Assembly (NCBI RefSeq): GCF_012102705.1
Contig: NZ_JAAVTA010000008.1
Span: 1-64,000, forward strand
Length of the DNA: 64,000 nt
From: Haematospirillum sp. H1815
GTDB taxonomy: Bacteria > Pseudomonadota > Alphaproteobacteria > Rhodospirillales > Rhodospirillaceae
Direction of reading: 5' to 3'
The position numbers and the translations under genes were made by a program. The notes beneath the pieces are model-generated. The model saw nothing but the letters and a program-made list of their open reading frames with translations, searched no databases and was not told where the DNA came from. Below, in pieces: positions 44,869 to 54,233 of the stretch. The number at the start of each line of letters is the position of its first letter. Positions within the stretch are counted from its first letter, which is position 1.

Positions 44869-46506
44869 ATGAAGCGGGAGTCCATGGAGTTTGATGTGGT
44901 TATCGTTGGCGGCGGCCCCGCCGGACTCAGCGCATCAATCCGACTCAAGCAACTGGCTGCCGCAGAAGGGCGGGAACTGTCAGTATGCGTTATTGAGAAG
45001 GGATCGGAGATCGGAGCCCATATTCTGTCCGGTGCGGTCATTGAAACGCGTGCCCTGGACGAGTTGATTCCAAACTGGAAGGTCAAGGATGCTCCCCTTA
45101 AAACACAGGCAACGGACGACAACTTTCTGTTTCTGACAGAAACCAGGGCCTTCCGCCTGCCCACACCGCCGCAGATGCATAATCATGGCAACTACATCGT
45201 TTCCTTGGGCAACCTTTGCCGGTGGCTGGCAGAGCAGGCCGAAGAAGCCGGTGTAGAAATCTATCCGGGATTCGCAGGAGCAGAGATCCTGTACGATGAA
45301 ACCGGCGCGGTGCGCGGTGTGGCAACAGGGGACATGGGGCGAGACCGTAATGGGGAGCCAACGGACCAGTTCCAACCCGGCATGGAGCTTGTTGCCCGCC
45401 AAACCCTGTTTGCAGAAGGCGTACGCGGTTCACTGGCCAAGGAGCTGATGGAACGCTTTGATCTACGCAAGGACTGTGATCCGCAAACGTACGGGATCGG
45501 GATCAAGGAGATCTGGGAGGTAGACCCATCTGTACACCGTCCGGGACGGATTGTGCATACCATTGGCTGGCCAATGCGAGCCGATACCTATGGCGGCTCT
45601 TTCCTCTATCACATGGAAAACAATCAGATCGCCATCGGCTTTGTCGTCGCCCTCGACTACTCTAACCCATATCTGTCTCCTTTTGATGAGTTCCAGCGTT
45701 TCAAGACCCATCCGTCCGTCAGACCACTGCTTGAAAAAGGTCGACGGGTTGCCTATGGCGCCAGAGCAATCAATGAAGGAGGCTTCCAGTCTATCCCGAA
45801 ACTGACATTTCCCGGCGGGGCTCTGATCGGCTGCTCGGCAGGCTTCCTGAATGTCCCGAAGATCAAGGGAACCCATACCGCCATGAAATCCGGCATGGTT
45901 GCCGCAGAGGCTGTTTTCGAAGCCCTGTCAAACGGTGCATCATGCCGGGATGAAGTCAGCGCTTACGGTCATATGATGAAAGCCTCGTGGGTATGGCCGG
46001 AATTACACAAGGCCCGCAATATCCGCCCATCTTTCCACAAGGGTCTCTGGGGCGGCTTGATCTATTCTGCACTGGCAACCTATGTGTTCAGGGGCAAAGA
46101 ACCCTGGACATTCCACAACCACGCCGACCATGCCTGCCTGAAGCCGGCCTGTGCTGTCCCTGTGATCCAGTACCCCAAACCAGATGGCGTCATTACATTT
46201 GACCGTCTGTCCTCGGTCTTTCTGTCCTCAACAAACCACGCCGAGAACCAGCCCTGCCACCTGACCCTGAAGGATCCAACACTGCCTGTTTCCGTAAATC
46301 TGAAGATCTATGCAGGGCCTGAAGCACGATTCTGTCCCGCCGGAGTCTATGAGTTTGTTTCTGACCCAACAACCGGGAAAGACCGTCTTCAGATCAACGC
46401 TCAAAACTGTGTACACTGTAAAACATGTGATATCAAAGATCCCTCCGGGAACATCAACTGGGTTGTTCCACAAGGGGGCGACGGGCCCAATTACCCGAAT
46501 ATGTAA
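44869..46506 (+). CDS. Electron transfer flavoprotein-ubiquinone oxidoreductase
   Basis: ETF-QO passes electrons from ETF (fatty acid, amino acid oxidation) to ubiquinone at the inner membrane. About 545 residues: FAD-binding GGGPAGLSASIRLKQ near the start, the substrate-binding and FAD core, and a C-terminal 4Fe-4S ferredoxin domain with INAQNCVHCKTCDIKDPSGN. AGGGGA precedes ATG 44869. Single gene; divergent from the glycosylase. Confidence 0.96.
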   Translation: MKRESMEFDVVIVGGGPAGLSASIRLKQLAAAEGRELSVCVIEKGSEIGAHILSGAVIETRALDELIPNWKVKDAPLKTQATDDNFLFLTETRAFRLPTPPQMHNHGNYIVSLGNLCRWLAEQAEEAGVEIYPGFAGAEILYDETGAVRGVATGDMGRDRNGEPTDQFQPGMELVARQTLFAEGVRGSLAKELMERFDLRKDCDPQTYGIGIKEIWEVDPSVHRPGRIVHTIGWPMRADTYGGSFLYHMENNQIAIGFVVALDYSNPYLSPFDEFQRFKTHPSVRPLLEKGRRVAYGARAINEGGFQSIPKLTFPGGALIGCSAGFLNVPKIKGTHTAMKSGMVAAEAVFEALSNGASCRDEVSAYGHMMKASWVWPELHKARNIRPSFHKGLWGGLIYSALATYVFRGKEPWTFHNHADHACLKPACAVPVIQYPKPDGVITFDRLSSVFLSSTNHAENQPCHLTLKDPTLPVSVNLKIYAGPEARFCPAGVYEFVSDPTTGKDRLQINAQNCVHCKTCDIKDPSGNINWVVPQGGDGPNYPNM

Positions 46507-46545
46507 AAACAGGGTACAGGTACGAACAGGCTGAATCGATTGGAT

Positions 46546-48327
46546 ATGCTTTCATACAAGACTTGTGGCAGATGGCCTCGTCGGCGCAGCCTGTCCCGTG
46601 CCCTGCCCCGGGCGGCCACTCTCTGGGTATCCGGGGCAACCCTGTTGCTTGCATCGTGTAGTCCGGTCTCGGAATACGGCAAGGTCAGTCTTGCATCCGA
46701 GCTTCAGGATCACCCCCCGCCCTTGTCGTCTGCTTTCGGGCAGTACCTGGCCGGACGTCAAGCGCAAGTGGAACATGACAGCACTGCAGCGGCCGCTTAC
46801 TATCAGGGTGCCCTGCTGCATAATCCTGCCAACATAGAGCTGGCGCGCCGCACGTGGTATTACATGCTGGTTTCAGGCCAAAGCAAGAATGCCATTGCCT
46901 TGGCCACTGCAACATTACCACATGACAAAGGGAACACGCTTGCCCCGCTTGTGGTCGCAACGGGGTATGCCCATGAAGGGCGCTGGCATGATGCGCTGGA
47001 GATTCTCGCACCCCTGAAGGAACAAGGGCTAAACAGCTTTGTGGTTCCGCTTATGCGGGCGTGGATCCTTGCCGGGTCGGGGCAACACGACCAAGCACTG
47101 GAAACACTCCGGCCCATGCGTCAACAGCGACAGCTTGTACCACTGCACGATTTTCACGCGGGCTTGATCCTGGATACGGCAGGCCGGGATGCCGAAGCTG
47201 GCTACTGGTACGAGAAAGTTCTGGATGGCTCATCGCTGTCTCTGCGAGCTGCCCAGATTATAGGGGCCTATCTACACCGGAATGGCAAGGCCGAAGCCGC
47301 GCTGGAGCTTTTTGAACGCTACAGACGGGAACACATGTCTTCCGTTCTTGTCGATGCCGCATTGACGGAGTTCCGTTCAAGTAACGGACAGGACAGACCT
47401 GTTCACTCTGCATCTGATGGGCTGTCTGAAGCCCTGTATGGCACCGCCTCTTCCATTGTACAGGAAAAAGCATGGGATGCCGTTCTGGTCTTCTCTCGCA
47501 TGGCCTTGATCGCAAGACCCGACTTCAGCTACGCACAGCTGATGATCGGAGATGTCCTGTATGAACAGCGGCGCTGGAAAGAAGCAGCCCGCACCCTTGG
47601 CAGCATTACAAAAGATACCCCCCTTTTCTGGCCGGCCCGCCTGAAAATGGCCGAAGCGTTTGAGCAGGACGGCCTTCCGGATAAAGCCCGCAACGTCCTG
47701 AACATTCTCTCGGACATGCACCCGGAAACCCCAGAGCCCTCGATGCTTCTGGGCGATCTGGAGCGACGGCAAAATCGCTGGTCAGCAGCCATATCGGCAT
47801 ATCGCTCTGGCCTGGAGCGGCTGAAAGGAACAACCATACCAACGTGGCCGGCCCACTACAGCTTGGGCATGGCCCTGGAGCGCAGCGGGCAGTGGGATGA
47901 GGCAGAAAAACACCTGCTTCTGGCCTTGGAGCAACAGCCGGACCACCCGATGATCCTAAACTATCTTGGCTATTCATGGATCGACCGCGGCCTGAATCTG
48001 GAACGTGGCAAAGCTATGATTGAACAGGCCGTTGCCCAGCGCCCGGATGATGGCTTCATCGTCGACAGTCTGGGGTGGGCCCTGTACCTTTTGGGTGACT
48101 ATCAAGGTGCGATTACCTATCTGGAACAAGCTGTCGAGCTGGAACCAGCCGATCCAACCATCAATGATCATCTTGGCGATGCATACTGGAAAACAGGGCG
48201 CACACGAGAAGCCATTTTTCAGTGGAAACGGGCCTTGAGCCTGAAGCCGGAAGACAGCATAGCCCGAAGTATCACGCAGAAACTGGGCGAACACGCCAAG
48301 AGCCGTGAAGGCACATCGCCGCAGTAA
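46546..48327 (+). CDS. TPR repeat lipoprotein
   Basis: About 593 residues with a lipoprotein signal (LWVSGATLLLASC, Cys about 38) and 10-12 TPR-like repeats (for example LSSAFGQYLAGRQAQVEHDS, LNYLGYSWIDRGLNLERGK, YLEQAVELEPADPTINDHLG). The C-terminal repeats match well-conserved TPRs found in many alphaproteobacterial outer-membrane TPR proteins. Probably an outer-membrane scaffold; partner unknown. It is followed by ispE 53 bases later, an arrangement common in this class. Confidence 0.85.
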   Translation: MLSYKTCGRWPRRRSLSRALPRAATLWVSGATLLLASCSPVSEYGKVSLASELQDHPPPLSSAFGQYLAGRQAQVEHDSTAAAAYYQGALLHNPANIELARRTWYYMLVSGQSKNAIALATATLPHDKGNTLAPLVVATGYAHEGRWHDALEILAPLKEQGLNSFVVPLMRAWILAGSGQHDQALETLRPMRQQRQLVPLHDFHAGLILDTAGRDAEAGYWYEKVLDGSSLSLRAAQIIGAYLHRNGKAEAALELFERYRREHMSSVLVDAALTEFRSSNGQDRPVHSASDGLSEALYGTASSIVQEKAWDAVLVFSRMALIARPDFSYAQLMIGDVLYEQRRWKEAARTLGSITKDTPLFWPARLKMAEAFEQDGLPDKARNVLNILSDMHPETPEPSMLLGDLERRQNRWSAAISAYRSGLERLKGTTIPTWPAHYSLGMALERSGQWDEAEKHLLLALEQQPDHPMILNYLGYSWIDRGLNLERGKAMIEQAVAQRPDDGFIVDSLGWALYLLGDYQGAITYLEQAVELEPADPTINDHLGDAYWKTGRTREAIFQWKRALSLKPEDSIARSITQKLGEHAKSREGTSPQ

Positions 48328-48380
48328 GATCTTCGCACCACCCGAAGAATGAAAAGAGACGGCACCGCCAAGGACAGGAC

Positions 48381-49310
48381 ATGACCACTTCTGAAAAGAC
48401 AGTGTGCGTTGCAGCCCCGGCCAAGGTCAACTTGACCTTGCACCTTATGGCACGTCGCGACGATGGCTATCATATGCTGGAAAGTCTTGTGGTGTTTGCA
48501 GGCATTCTAGATCGCATCACGCTGGAACCGTCCGACACATTTTCATTGGTTATTGAGGGGCCCCAAGCCCACAATCTGGATACCCTGGATCCAGCAGACA
48601 ACATCACCCTGCGAGCCGCACAGCGCATGGCCGCTCTTGCGGGACGTAGGGATGGCGTGCAGGTGGTTCTGGAAAAAAACATCCCCGTTTCTGCGGGAAT
48701 AGGCGGAGGCAGCGCCGATGCCGCAGCGGTCCTGCACGGTCTGATACGCTTGTGGTCCTTCTACCCCACAAAAGCAGCCCTGCATGAATTGGCTCTTGGT
48801 TTGGGTGCCGATGTTCCGGTATGCCTGCAGGGACGCTCAACAATCATGGAAGGGATTGGCGACGTCCTGCATGAAGCCCCTCCACTGCCCGGATTTTGGC
48901 TGGTGCTTGCAAACCCGGGCGTAGAAGTCTCCACACCTCTGGTTTTCCGGGCCCATACCGGTGACTTTCTCCCCCCGGTCCGGCTGACCGATACACCCCG
49001 TTCCGCCGAGGATCTGGCAGCGCAATTGCGTAAAGGACGCAACGATCTGACCGCAGCAGCCATAAGCCTGGAACCGGTTATCGGAGAGTGCCTGGCTCTT
49101 CTGACGGCTCTGCCGTCGTGCCTGCTTGCCAGAATGTCCGGCAGTGGCGCAACATGCTGGGCACTCTTCTCTACAGAGTATGAAGCCCGGACAGCGGCCA
49201 AAGCCCTGCGCACAGCCAAACCTGCATGGTGGGTTGCAGCGGCCCCGGTTCTGCACACGGTTGACCCGTCCGGGCTGGCGGACTCACCCGTCTCGTTCAC
49301 CGGGATCTAA
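48381..49310 (+). CDS. ispE: 4-diphosphocytidyl-2-C-methyl-D-erythritol kinase IspE
   Basis: IspE phosphorylates CDP-methylerythritol in the MEP isoprenoid pathway. The 309-residue GHMP kinase has the N-terminal APAKVNLTLHLMARRDDGYH, the ATP loop NIPVSAGIGGGSADAAAVL and the C-terminal RMSGSGATCWALF. AAGGAC precedes the ATG. Its stop overlaps the convergent GNAT stop by 3 bases. Confidence 0.97.
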   Translation: MTTSEKTVCVAAPAKVNLTLHLMARRDDGYHMLESLVVFAGILDRITLEPSDTFSLVIEGPQAHNLDTLDPADNITLRAAQRMAALAGRRDGVQVVLEKNIPVSAGIGGGSADAAAVLHGLIRLWSFYPTKAALHELALGLGADVPVCLQGRSTIMEGIGDVLHEAPPLPGFWLVLANPGVEVSTPLVFRAHTGDFLPPVRLTDTPRSAEDLAAQLRKGRNDLTAAAISLEPVIGECLALLTALPSCLLARMSGSGATCWALFSTEYEARTAAKALRTAKPAWWVAAAPVLHTVDPSGLADSPVSFTGI

Positions 49311-49816
49311 CCCTTCGTCATCACATCAACCGTGGCGGTTTCCGAGGGTAAGCGCAACAACGGCTTGCCAAGAGGGTAGCCCGGCATACCTTGCCAAACA
49401 TCAACGGGGCCGCTTTTTCTGTACCCGGCTGCCAGATAAAATGGCAACGCTGTCTTGGTACTTGTCAGCGTGATGGTGGAATGCCCCCGCCTCGATATCC
49501 ATGCCTCAAGATGCGATAAGACAGCCCGGCTGATCCCTCGGAACCGGCAAAGAGGTTCTACGTAGTTCAGAAGAATCTCGCCATCCACACTGGCAGCCCC
49601 AACACCCACAACACAGTTGGCATCTTCTGCAAAAACGAATCTGATGCTCTCAGAATCAATCCAGAGAGCAACCGTTTCGGGGGTCTTATTGGCAAGCCAG
49701 AGCGCCATCCGCTCAGGGCTTCCTCCATGATCCGCCTGGCACAGATCTACAATAGAACGCCGCAGCACATCTGTTGCCGAGCATATATCACCTGGCTCTC
49801 CTGTTCGTATATGCAC
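49307..49816 (-). CDS. GNAT family N-acetyltransferase
   Basis: A 169-residue protein with GNAT features: an N-terminal beta-alpha unit (MHIRTGEPGDICSATDVLRR), the central strands FVAEDANCVVGVGAASVD and the acetyl-CoA site CRFRGISRAVLSHLEAWISRR, then TLTSTKTALPFYLAAGYRKSG. Substrate cannot be predicted. The 207 bases upstream, before the tRNA, contain no gene. Confidence 0.88.
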   Translation of the reverse strand: MHIRTGEPGDICSATDVLRRSIVDLCQADHGGSPERMALWLANKTPETVALWIDSESIRFVFAEDANCVVGVGAASVDGEILLNYVEPLCRFRGISRAVLSHLEAWISRRGHSTITLTSTKTALPFYLAAGYRKSGPVDVWQGMPGYPLGKPLLRLPSETATVDVMTKG

Positions 49817-50023
49817 AACAACCCCCGGATCATCAACGGAGCAGACAATAACACCGAAAATAGCAATATATCATGCTGCACCATCAAACCCAAAATAGCC
49901 CTTGCGCACCAGATGTATGTTGTGACCCAAAGTGTTGGCGTGTGCACAAAAGACTGTTGCACAGGTCAGAAGAATACCTTATGGTGCCGCCCTCTCGCAC
50001 AGGGTAGTCTTTACTTTGTCTGT

Positions 50024-50098
50024 TGGGGTGTAGCCAAGCGGTAAGGCAGCGGTTTTTGGTACCGCCATTCCCAGGTTCGAATCCTGGCACCCCAGCCA
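50024..50098 (+). tRNA. tRNA-Gln (UUG)
   Basis: A 75-base cloverleaf with 7-bp acceptor stem TGGGGTG/CACCCCA, encoded CCA end, T-loop GGTTCGAATCC and anticodon stem GCGGT/ACCGC with loop TTTTGGT; the anticodon TTG is at 50056-50058. A weak -35/-10 pair (TTGCAC at 49957, TATGGT at 49980) precedes it. The gene stands alone. Confidence 0.97.
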
Positions 50099-50136
50099 CC
50101 ACCTATCAATCATAGCACGTAATTAAAACGCCCGGT

Positions 50137-51132
50137 TCAGACACTGGCGCTTCCCCACGATTCATTGGCAACCCGCCTGAAGTTTCCCCCCATAATTTTG
50201 CCGGCATCATCCCGATTGTAGCCGTGCGCAAGCAAAGAACAGGCAAGATGTGACAGGTTCTCAGGGGCATAGACCTTGACCGGATAACCAGGCGTGTATC
50301 CGCGCTCAACCGGCCACCAGTATCCCCGGTCAACGCCATCGGGAAAGTCTGTCATTCCAGGCAGCTCATGCATGACATCCAAGCCGATCCCGACGTGATC
50401 TATACCCGCAACAGCAACAACATGATCAATATGACGGATCATATCCTCGTCCTGCACATCCGTCTTAATGTCAAAAAACCGATTCAATCCGGATAATCCG
50501 ACCACCCCCCCGGTCTGGGCACAGGCACGAATCAGATCATCATCAATACAGCGCTCATGCCCACACAAGGCACGGGGATTGGTATGGCTGAAAACAACGG
50601 GACGCTGCGCAACCTCCATAACATCAAGGGCAGAACGGCGCCCCATATGCGAACAATCCATGATCATCCCGTTGTCATGCACAGCCCTCACCATACGGCG
50701 CCCCAGTGCGGTCAGGGGCATGTCATCGTCATGACATCCCCCCGAAATACTGTTGTTCCGGTTATAGGCAAAGTGAATCTGGCGTACACCCAGAACTGAA
50801 AAAACCTCCAGCATCTCGGGCATATCCTGAAGCATCAAAGAACCTTCAAGATCAAAGGCTATGGCAAGGACCCCTCTGGACCGTGCGGCATCAATATCCG
50901 CCACTGTACGAACAAGGGACCAGCGGTCGGGAGATTCCGCGATTTTGGCCCGGAAGGCGGCCAAGACACGCATGATCTGAGAGATCTGGTTCATATCCAT
51001 GCCAACATTGACAGAGACAAACCCGGCCCCACCACGAACATGACTGTCCAAGAGAGACAAAGGTGCCCGCGTATCAAGGGGCAAGCAGACATGCGCATCC
51101 CAGATCAGGTCAGGCAACCAAGAATCCATCAT
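50137..51132 (-). CDS. Membrane dipeptidase family protein (peptidase M19)
   Basis: Family M19 zinc dipeptidases hydrolyse dipeptides including D-amino-acid forms. About 331 residues with the N-terminal metal-binding WDAHVCLPLD (H in place of the usual HxD region is read as DAH), MIMDCSHMGRRSALDVMEV, VFSHTNPRALCGHERCIDDD and VGIGLDVMHELPG. Start M4 (51132) follows AAAGGA; substrate is not predictable. Confidence 0.88.
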   Translation of the reverse strand: MMDSWLPDLIWDAHVCLPLDTRAPLSLLDSHVRGGAGFVSVNVGMDMNQISQIMRVLAAFRAKIAESPDRWSLVRTVADIDAARSRGVLAIAFDLEGSLMLQDMPEMLEVFSVLGVRQIHFAYNRNNSISGGCHDDDMPLTALGRRMVRAVHDNGMIMDCSHMGRRSALDVMEVAQRPVVFSHTNPRALCGHERCIDDDLIRACAQTGGVVGLSGLNRFFDIKTDVQDEDMIRHIDHVVAVAGIDHVGIGLDVMHELPGMTDFPDGVDRGYWWPVERGYTPGYPVKVYAPENLSHLACSLLAHGYNRDDAGKIMGGNFRRVANESWGSASV

Positions 51133-51191
51133 GCAAAGCATCCTTTAATAGCCAGAACGAAACATAATCAGGGCCACGCCCACGTTTTAAG

Positions 51192-51205
51192 TTGAGACAG
51201 ATCAA
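51192..51205. promoter_or_regulatory. FNR/Anr-like box upstream of feoA
   Basis: TTGAGACAGATCAA matches the FNR consensus TTGAT-N4-ATCAA with one mismatch. It is 102 bases before the preferred feoA start and 60 bases before the divergent dipeptidase gene. Anaerobic induction of ferrous iron uptake by FNR is established in other bacteria. I saw no clear Fur box here. Confidence 0.5.
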
Positions 51206-51306
51206 TTCATCATATTGACAGATAGCATATGAAAATCAGATCAAGTTGCAGCAAGCTCGCACTCCAGCAGCCCATTGCCAGAAGCCGATACCCGAACAAC
51301 AGAACC

Positions 51307-51549
51307 ATGGCAGATATGACTCTTCAGGATCTATACCCCGGACAAGCCGCACGTGTCATCGGATTACAGGGGGGGAGTGCCGGATACCGGCAACGCCTGT
51401 TGGCCATGGGCCTGACACCGGGGACCTGCTTTACAATCACACGTGTCGCCCCATTGGGAGACCCGCTAGAGCTGCATGTACGGGGTTGCAGTCTGACCAT
51501 ACGCCGTTCTGAAGCCAGTATTATCGCCGTGGAGGTCCTGTCGCCATGA
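51307..51549 (+). CDS. feoA: Ferrous iron transport protein FeoA
   Basis: FeoA is a small SH3-like cytosolic partner of FeoB. From ATG 51307 it has 80 residues: LQDLYPGQAARVIGLQGGS, a glycine-containing turn YRQRLLAMGLTPG and a C-terminal LTIRRSEASIIAVEVL. A longer frame starts at 51229. The stop overlaps feoB (ATGA). Confidence 0.92.
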   Translation: MADMTLQDLYPGQAARVIGLQGGSAGYRQRLLAMGLTPGTCFTITRVAPLGDPLELHVRGCSLTIRRSEASIIAVEVLSP

Positions 51550-53801
51550 CCCTGCACATTGCACTGGCCGGCAACCCAAATTGCGGAAAAACAACGCTTT
51601 TCAATGCATTGACAGGATCACGTCAATACGTTGGCAACTGGCCCGGCGTGACCGTCGAGAAAAAAACTGGCACCATAAGACTACCGAACGGGCGCTGTGT
51701 CACACTTGTCGACCTACCAGGAACCTACATGCTGGGCGGACCGGATACCAGCAGCGAGGATGAGCGGATTGCCCGTGATGCCCTGTTGCTTGACAAACCT
51801 GCCCTGATTATCAATGTGCTGGATGCCTCGGCGCTGGAGCGGAACCTCTACCTGACCACACAGATTCTGGAAATGGGTGTCCCCCTGATTCTGGCCATCA
51901 ACATGATGGATATGGCAGAGAGCAAGGGAATCACCATTGACCATCAGCAGCTGTCCGCAAACCTAGGATGCCCGGTTATCCCTTTAATCGCCTCTCGCTC
52001 CCGTGGGCTGGAACAACTTAGGATAACACTGGAGACGGCAATAGAGGCCCCAAGCGGAACAGAGCGACGCCCGGACCATCACGCAAGCATTATTGAAGCC
52101 TCTCGGGCGCTCGTTCCCTTCGTCAACGACAAGGCCAGAATGGAAGGTATTGACCCCACATGGGCAGCCCTGCGCCTGATTGAAGGTGACAGCCTGGCCG
52201 AAACCCTGACAGATGCTGCGGGGATTAACGCTGCAGAAACAGCCCGTAACGACATCAGCACAAACAGCGGTGAAGACGCAGACATCCTGATTGCCGAAGG
52301 ACGTTACACCTTTATTGGCGCGATTCTGGCTGATTGCTGCAAAAAGACCCCCATGGAAACGGCACGCACGACAGGGAGGCTTGATTCCCTGGTTCTGAGC
52401 AAATTTGCGGGAATCCCCATCTTTCTGGCCGTTATGTACCTGATGTTCCTGCTGACCATCACGCTGGGCGGGGCATTCATCGACTCCTTTGACCTGGCAG
52501 CAGGTGCTTTGCTGGTTGATGCTCCGTCCCGCCTTCTGGAAGCGGCCGCTGCCCCCCCATGGCTTGCTGCCGTAGTGAAAGCTGTCGGCCAAGGCATGCA
52601 AACCGTTTGCACGTTTATTCCCATTATCGGCTTTCTGTTTCTCTTCCTGTCTGCCTTGGAAGACTCGGGCTACATGGCTCGCGCAGCGTTCGTTGCCGAT
52701 CGGGCCATACGCAGCCTCGGCCTACCCGGAAAGGCCTTTGTCCCCCTGATTGTAGGGTTTGGCTGTAATGTCCCGGCAATCATGGCAACCCGAACCTTGG
52801 AACATCGGCGTGAAAGAATCCTGACATCCATGATGGCCCCTTTCATGTCATGTGGGGCCAGATTGCCTGTTTTTGCGCTTTTTGCAGCCGCTTTCTTCCC
52901 TGAAAACGGCCAGAACGTGGTATTCGGCCTTTATATTCTGGGCGTTATAGCTGCTGTAGGCACTGGGCTTGCCCTCAAACACACATTCTTGGGGGGAGAA
53001 TCGCTCCCCTTCGTTATGGAATTACCCCCGTGGCATGTTCCTTCGGGGCGAACAATCATGCTGCAAACGCGACAACGACTTGCCGGTTTTGTCTTCCGGG
53101 CCGGTCAGATTATTGTTCCGGTCGTGACAGTTCTCTCCCTCCTGGCATCAACAGGTACGGACGGAACATTTGATATTGCAGACAGGCAGAATTCTTTCCT
53201 GGCATCAACAAGCCGTGCCCTGATCCCTGCGCTCGAGCCTCTTGGTATTAATGATGACAACTGGCCAGCTGCAGTCGGGCTGGTAACCGGCCTATTCGCA
53301 AAGGAGGCCATTATCGCCACACTGGACAGCCTGTATGTCTCTACGCACGATAATGAAAACACAGCGAACTCAACGGCTCCACTCCTTGAAGCGCTTACTG
53401 ATGCTTTCACTACCATCCCCACAAACATAATGGCCCTAACAGGGCTTGGATCGGTTGAAGACAATCCGGATCACCAGGAAACACCCCTGACACAAGAACT
53501 GGCACGAAGGTTCAGCAGCCCACCAGCAGCCTTGGCCTATATGGTGCTGGTTCTACTCTACAGCCCATGCGTAGCGACTCTCGGTGCTATACGGCAGGAA
53601 ATTGGCGTGCGCTGGATGTTGTTCTCTGCCATATGGACAACGGCACTGGCTTGGCTATCCGCTGTCGCGATCTACCAAGGCGGAACCTTGGCCATAAAAT
53701 CGGGATACCCTGTAATCGCCACAGGTATAAGCCTGATACTGGCTATAGGGATTCTGTCTGGCATCAGTCTGAACAGACGCCGGAAACAGAGAATAGCATG
53801 A
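51546..53801 (+). CDS. feoB: Ferrous iron transporter FeoB
   Basis: FeoB is the GTPase-linked Fe2+ permease. The 751 residues hold a G domain with Walker A GNPNCGKTTLFNALTG near residue 8, DLPGTYML (G3) and NMMDMAES (G4), a helical GDI-like domain, and a membrane core with Gate motifs (FVPLIVGFGCNVPAIMATRT, SCGARLPVFALFAAAFF). It is flanked by feoA and feoC with ATGA overlaps on both sides, a tight three-gene operon. Confidence 0.98.
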   Translation: MTLHIALAGNPNCGKTTLFNALTGSRQYVGNWPGVTVEKKTGTIRLPNGRCVTLVDLPGTYMLGGPDTSSEDERIARDALLLDKPALIINVLDASALERNLYLTTQILEMGVPLILAINMMDMAESKGITIDHQQLSANLGCPVIPLIASRSRGLEQLRITLETAIEAPSGTERRPDHHASIIEASRALVPFVNDKARMEGIDPTWAALRLIEGDSLAETLTDAAGINAAETARNDISTNSGEDADILIAEGRYTFIGAILADCCKKTPMETARTTGRLDSLVLSKFAGIPIFLAVMYLMFLLTITLGGAFIDSFDLAAGALLVDAPSRLLEAAAAPPWLAAVVKAVGQGMQTVCTFIPIIGFLFLFLSALEDSGYMARAAFVADRAIRSLGLPGKAFVPLIVGFGCNVPAIMATRTLEHRRERILTSMMAPFMSCGARLPVFALFAAAFFPENGQNVVFGLYILGVIAAVGTGLALKHTFLGGESLPFVMELPPWHVPSGRTIMLQTRQRLAGFVFRAGQIIVPVVTVLSLLASTGTDGTFDIADRQNSFLASTSRALIPALEPLGINDDNWPAAVGLVTGLFAKEAIIATLDSLYVSTHDNENTANSTAPLLEALTDAFTTIPTNIMALTGLGSVEDNPDHQETPLTQELARRFSSPPAALAYMVLVLLYSPCVATLGAIRQEIGVRWMLFSAIWTTALAWLSAVAIYQGGTLAIKSGYPVIATGISLILAIGILSGISLNRRRKQRIA

Positions 53802-54052
53802 ACAGCTTGTTTGCCATACGGCACTGCCTGCAAGCCTATGGCCCCTTGTCTGCAGCTGATATTGCTGCGCATGTCAACAGTACCGAGGAAGCCGCAGAAC
53901 CCCTGATCGAACGATGGATCGCAAAGGGACAGGTCCGCCGCATCACCGCTCCCCCACCCTGCGGCATGCGCCGTGGTGGATGTGCCATATGTTCCTCTGC
54001 ATCGGTTGATCGATATGAATGGGTGCAACACAGAACTGCATTGTATCCATAA
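53798..54052 (+). CDS. feoC: FeoC-like winged-helix protein
   Basis: An 84-residue protein with a winged-helix N-terminal part (FAIRHCLQAYGPLSAADIAA, IERWIAKGQVRRI) and a cysteine cluster CGMRRGGCAICSS, as in FeoC where such cysteines can bind an oxygen-sensitive Fe-S cluster. The ATG overlaps the feoB stop. It was placed from ATG 53798 within a longer open frame. Confidence 0.85.
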   Translation: MNSLFAIRHCLQAYGPLSAADIAAHVNSTEEAAEPLIERWIAKGQVRRITAPPPCGMRRGGCAICSSASVDRYEWVQHRTALYP

Positions 54053-54145
54053 AAGACCATGAAGTACCTGCCCAGCGGCTTACACAGACAGGACCTTCCT
54101 CTTGCGCTCTTCATCAACGTCAGCATGGGCGGAAAACTTTGCGTG

Positions 54146-54177
54146 ATAAAGCAAAACCCCCCGCCGAAGCGAGGGGC
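54146..54177 (-). terminator. Terminator of the autotransporter gene
   Basis: A G+C-rich hairpin (CCCC-CGC / GCG-A-GGGG with loop CGAA, 54158-54176) is followed on the minus strand by TTTTGCTTTAT. It lies 58 bases after the autotransporter stop, in the convergent gap with feoC. Confidence 0.85.
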
Positions 54178-54233
54178 TCTGCCAGATAGCGTGGTTGGAT
54201 GTACACAATACACCCAACCAACACTACAGGGGA

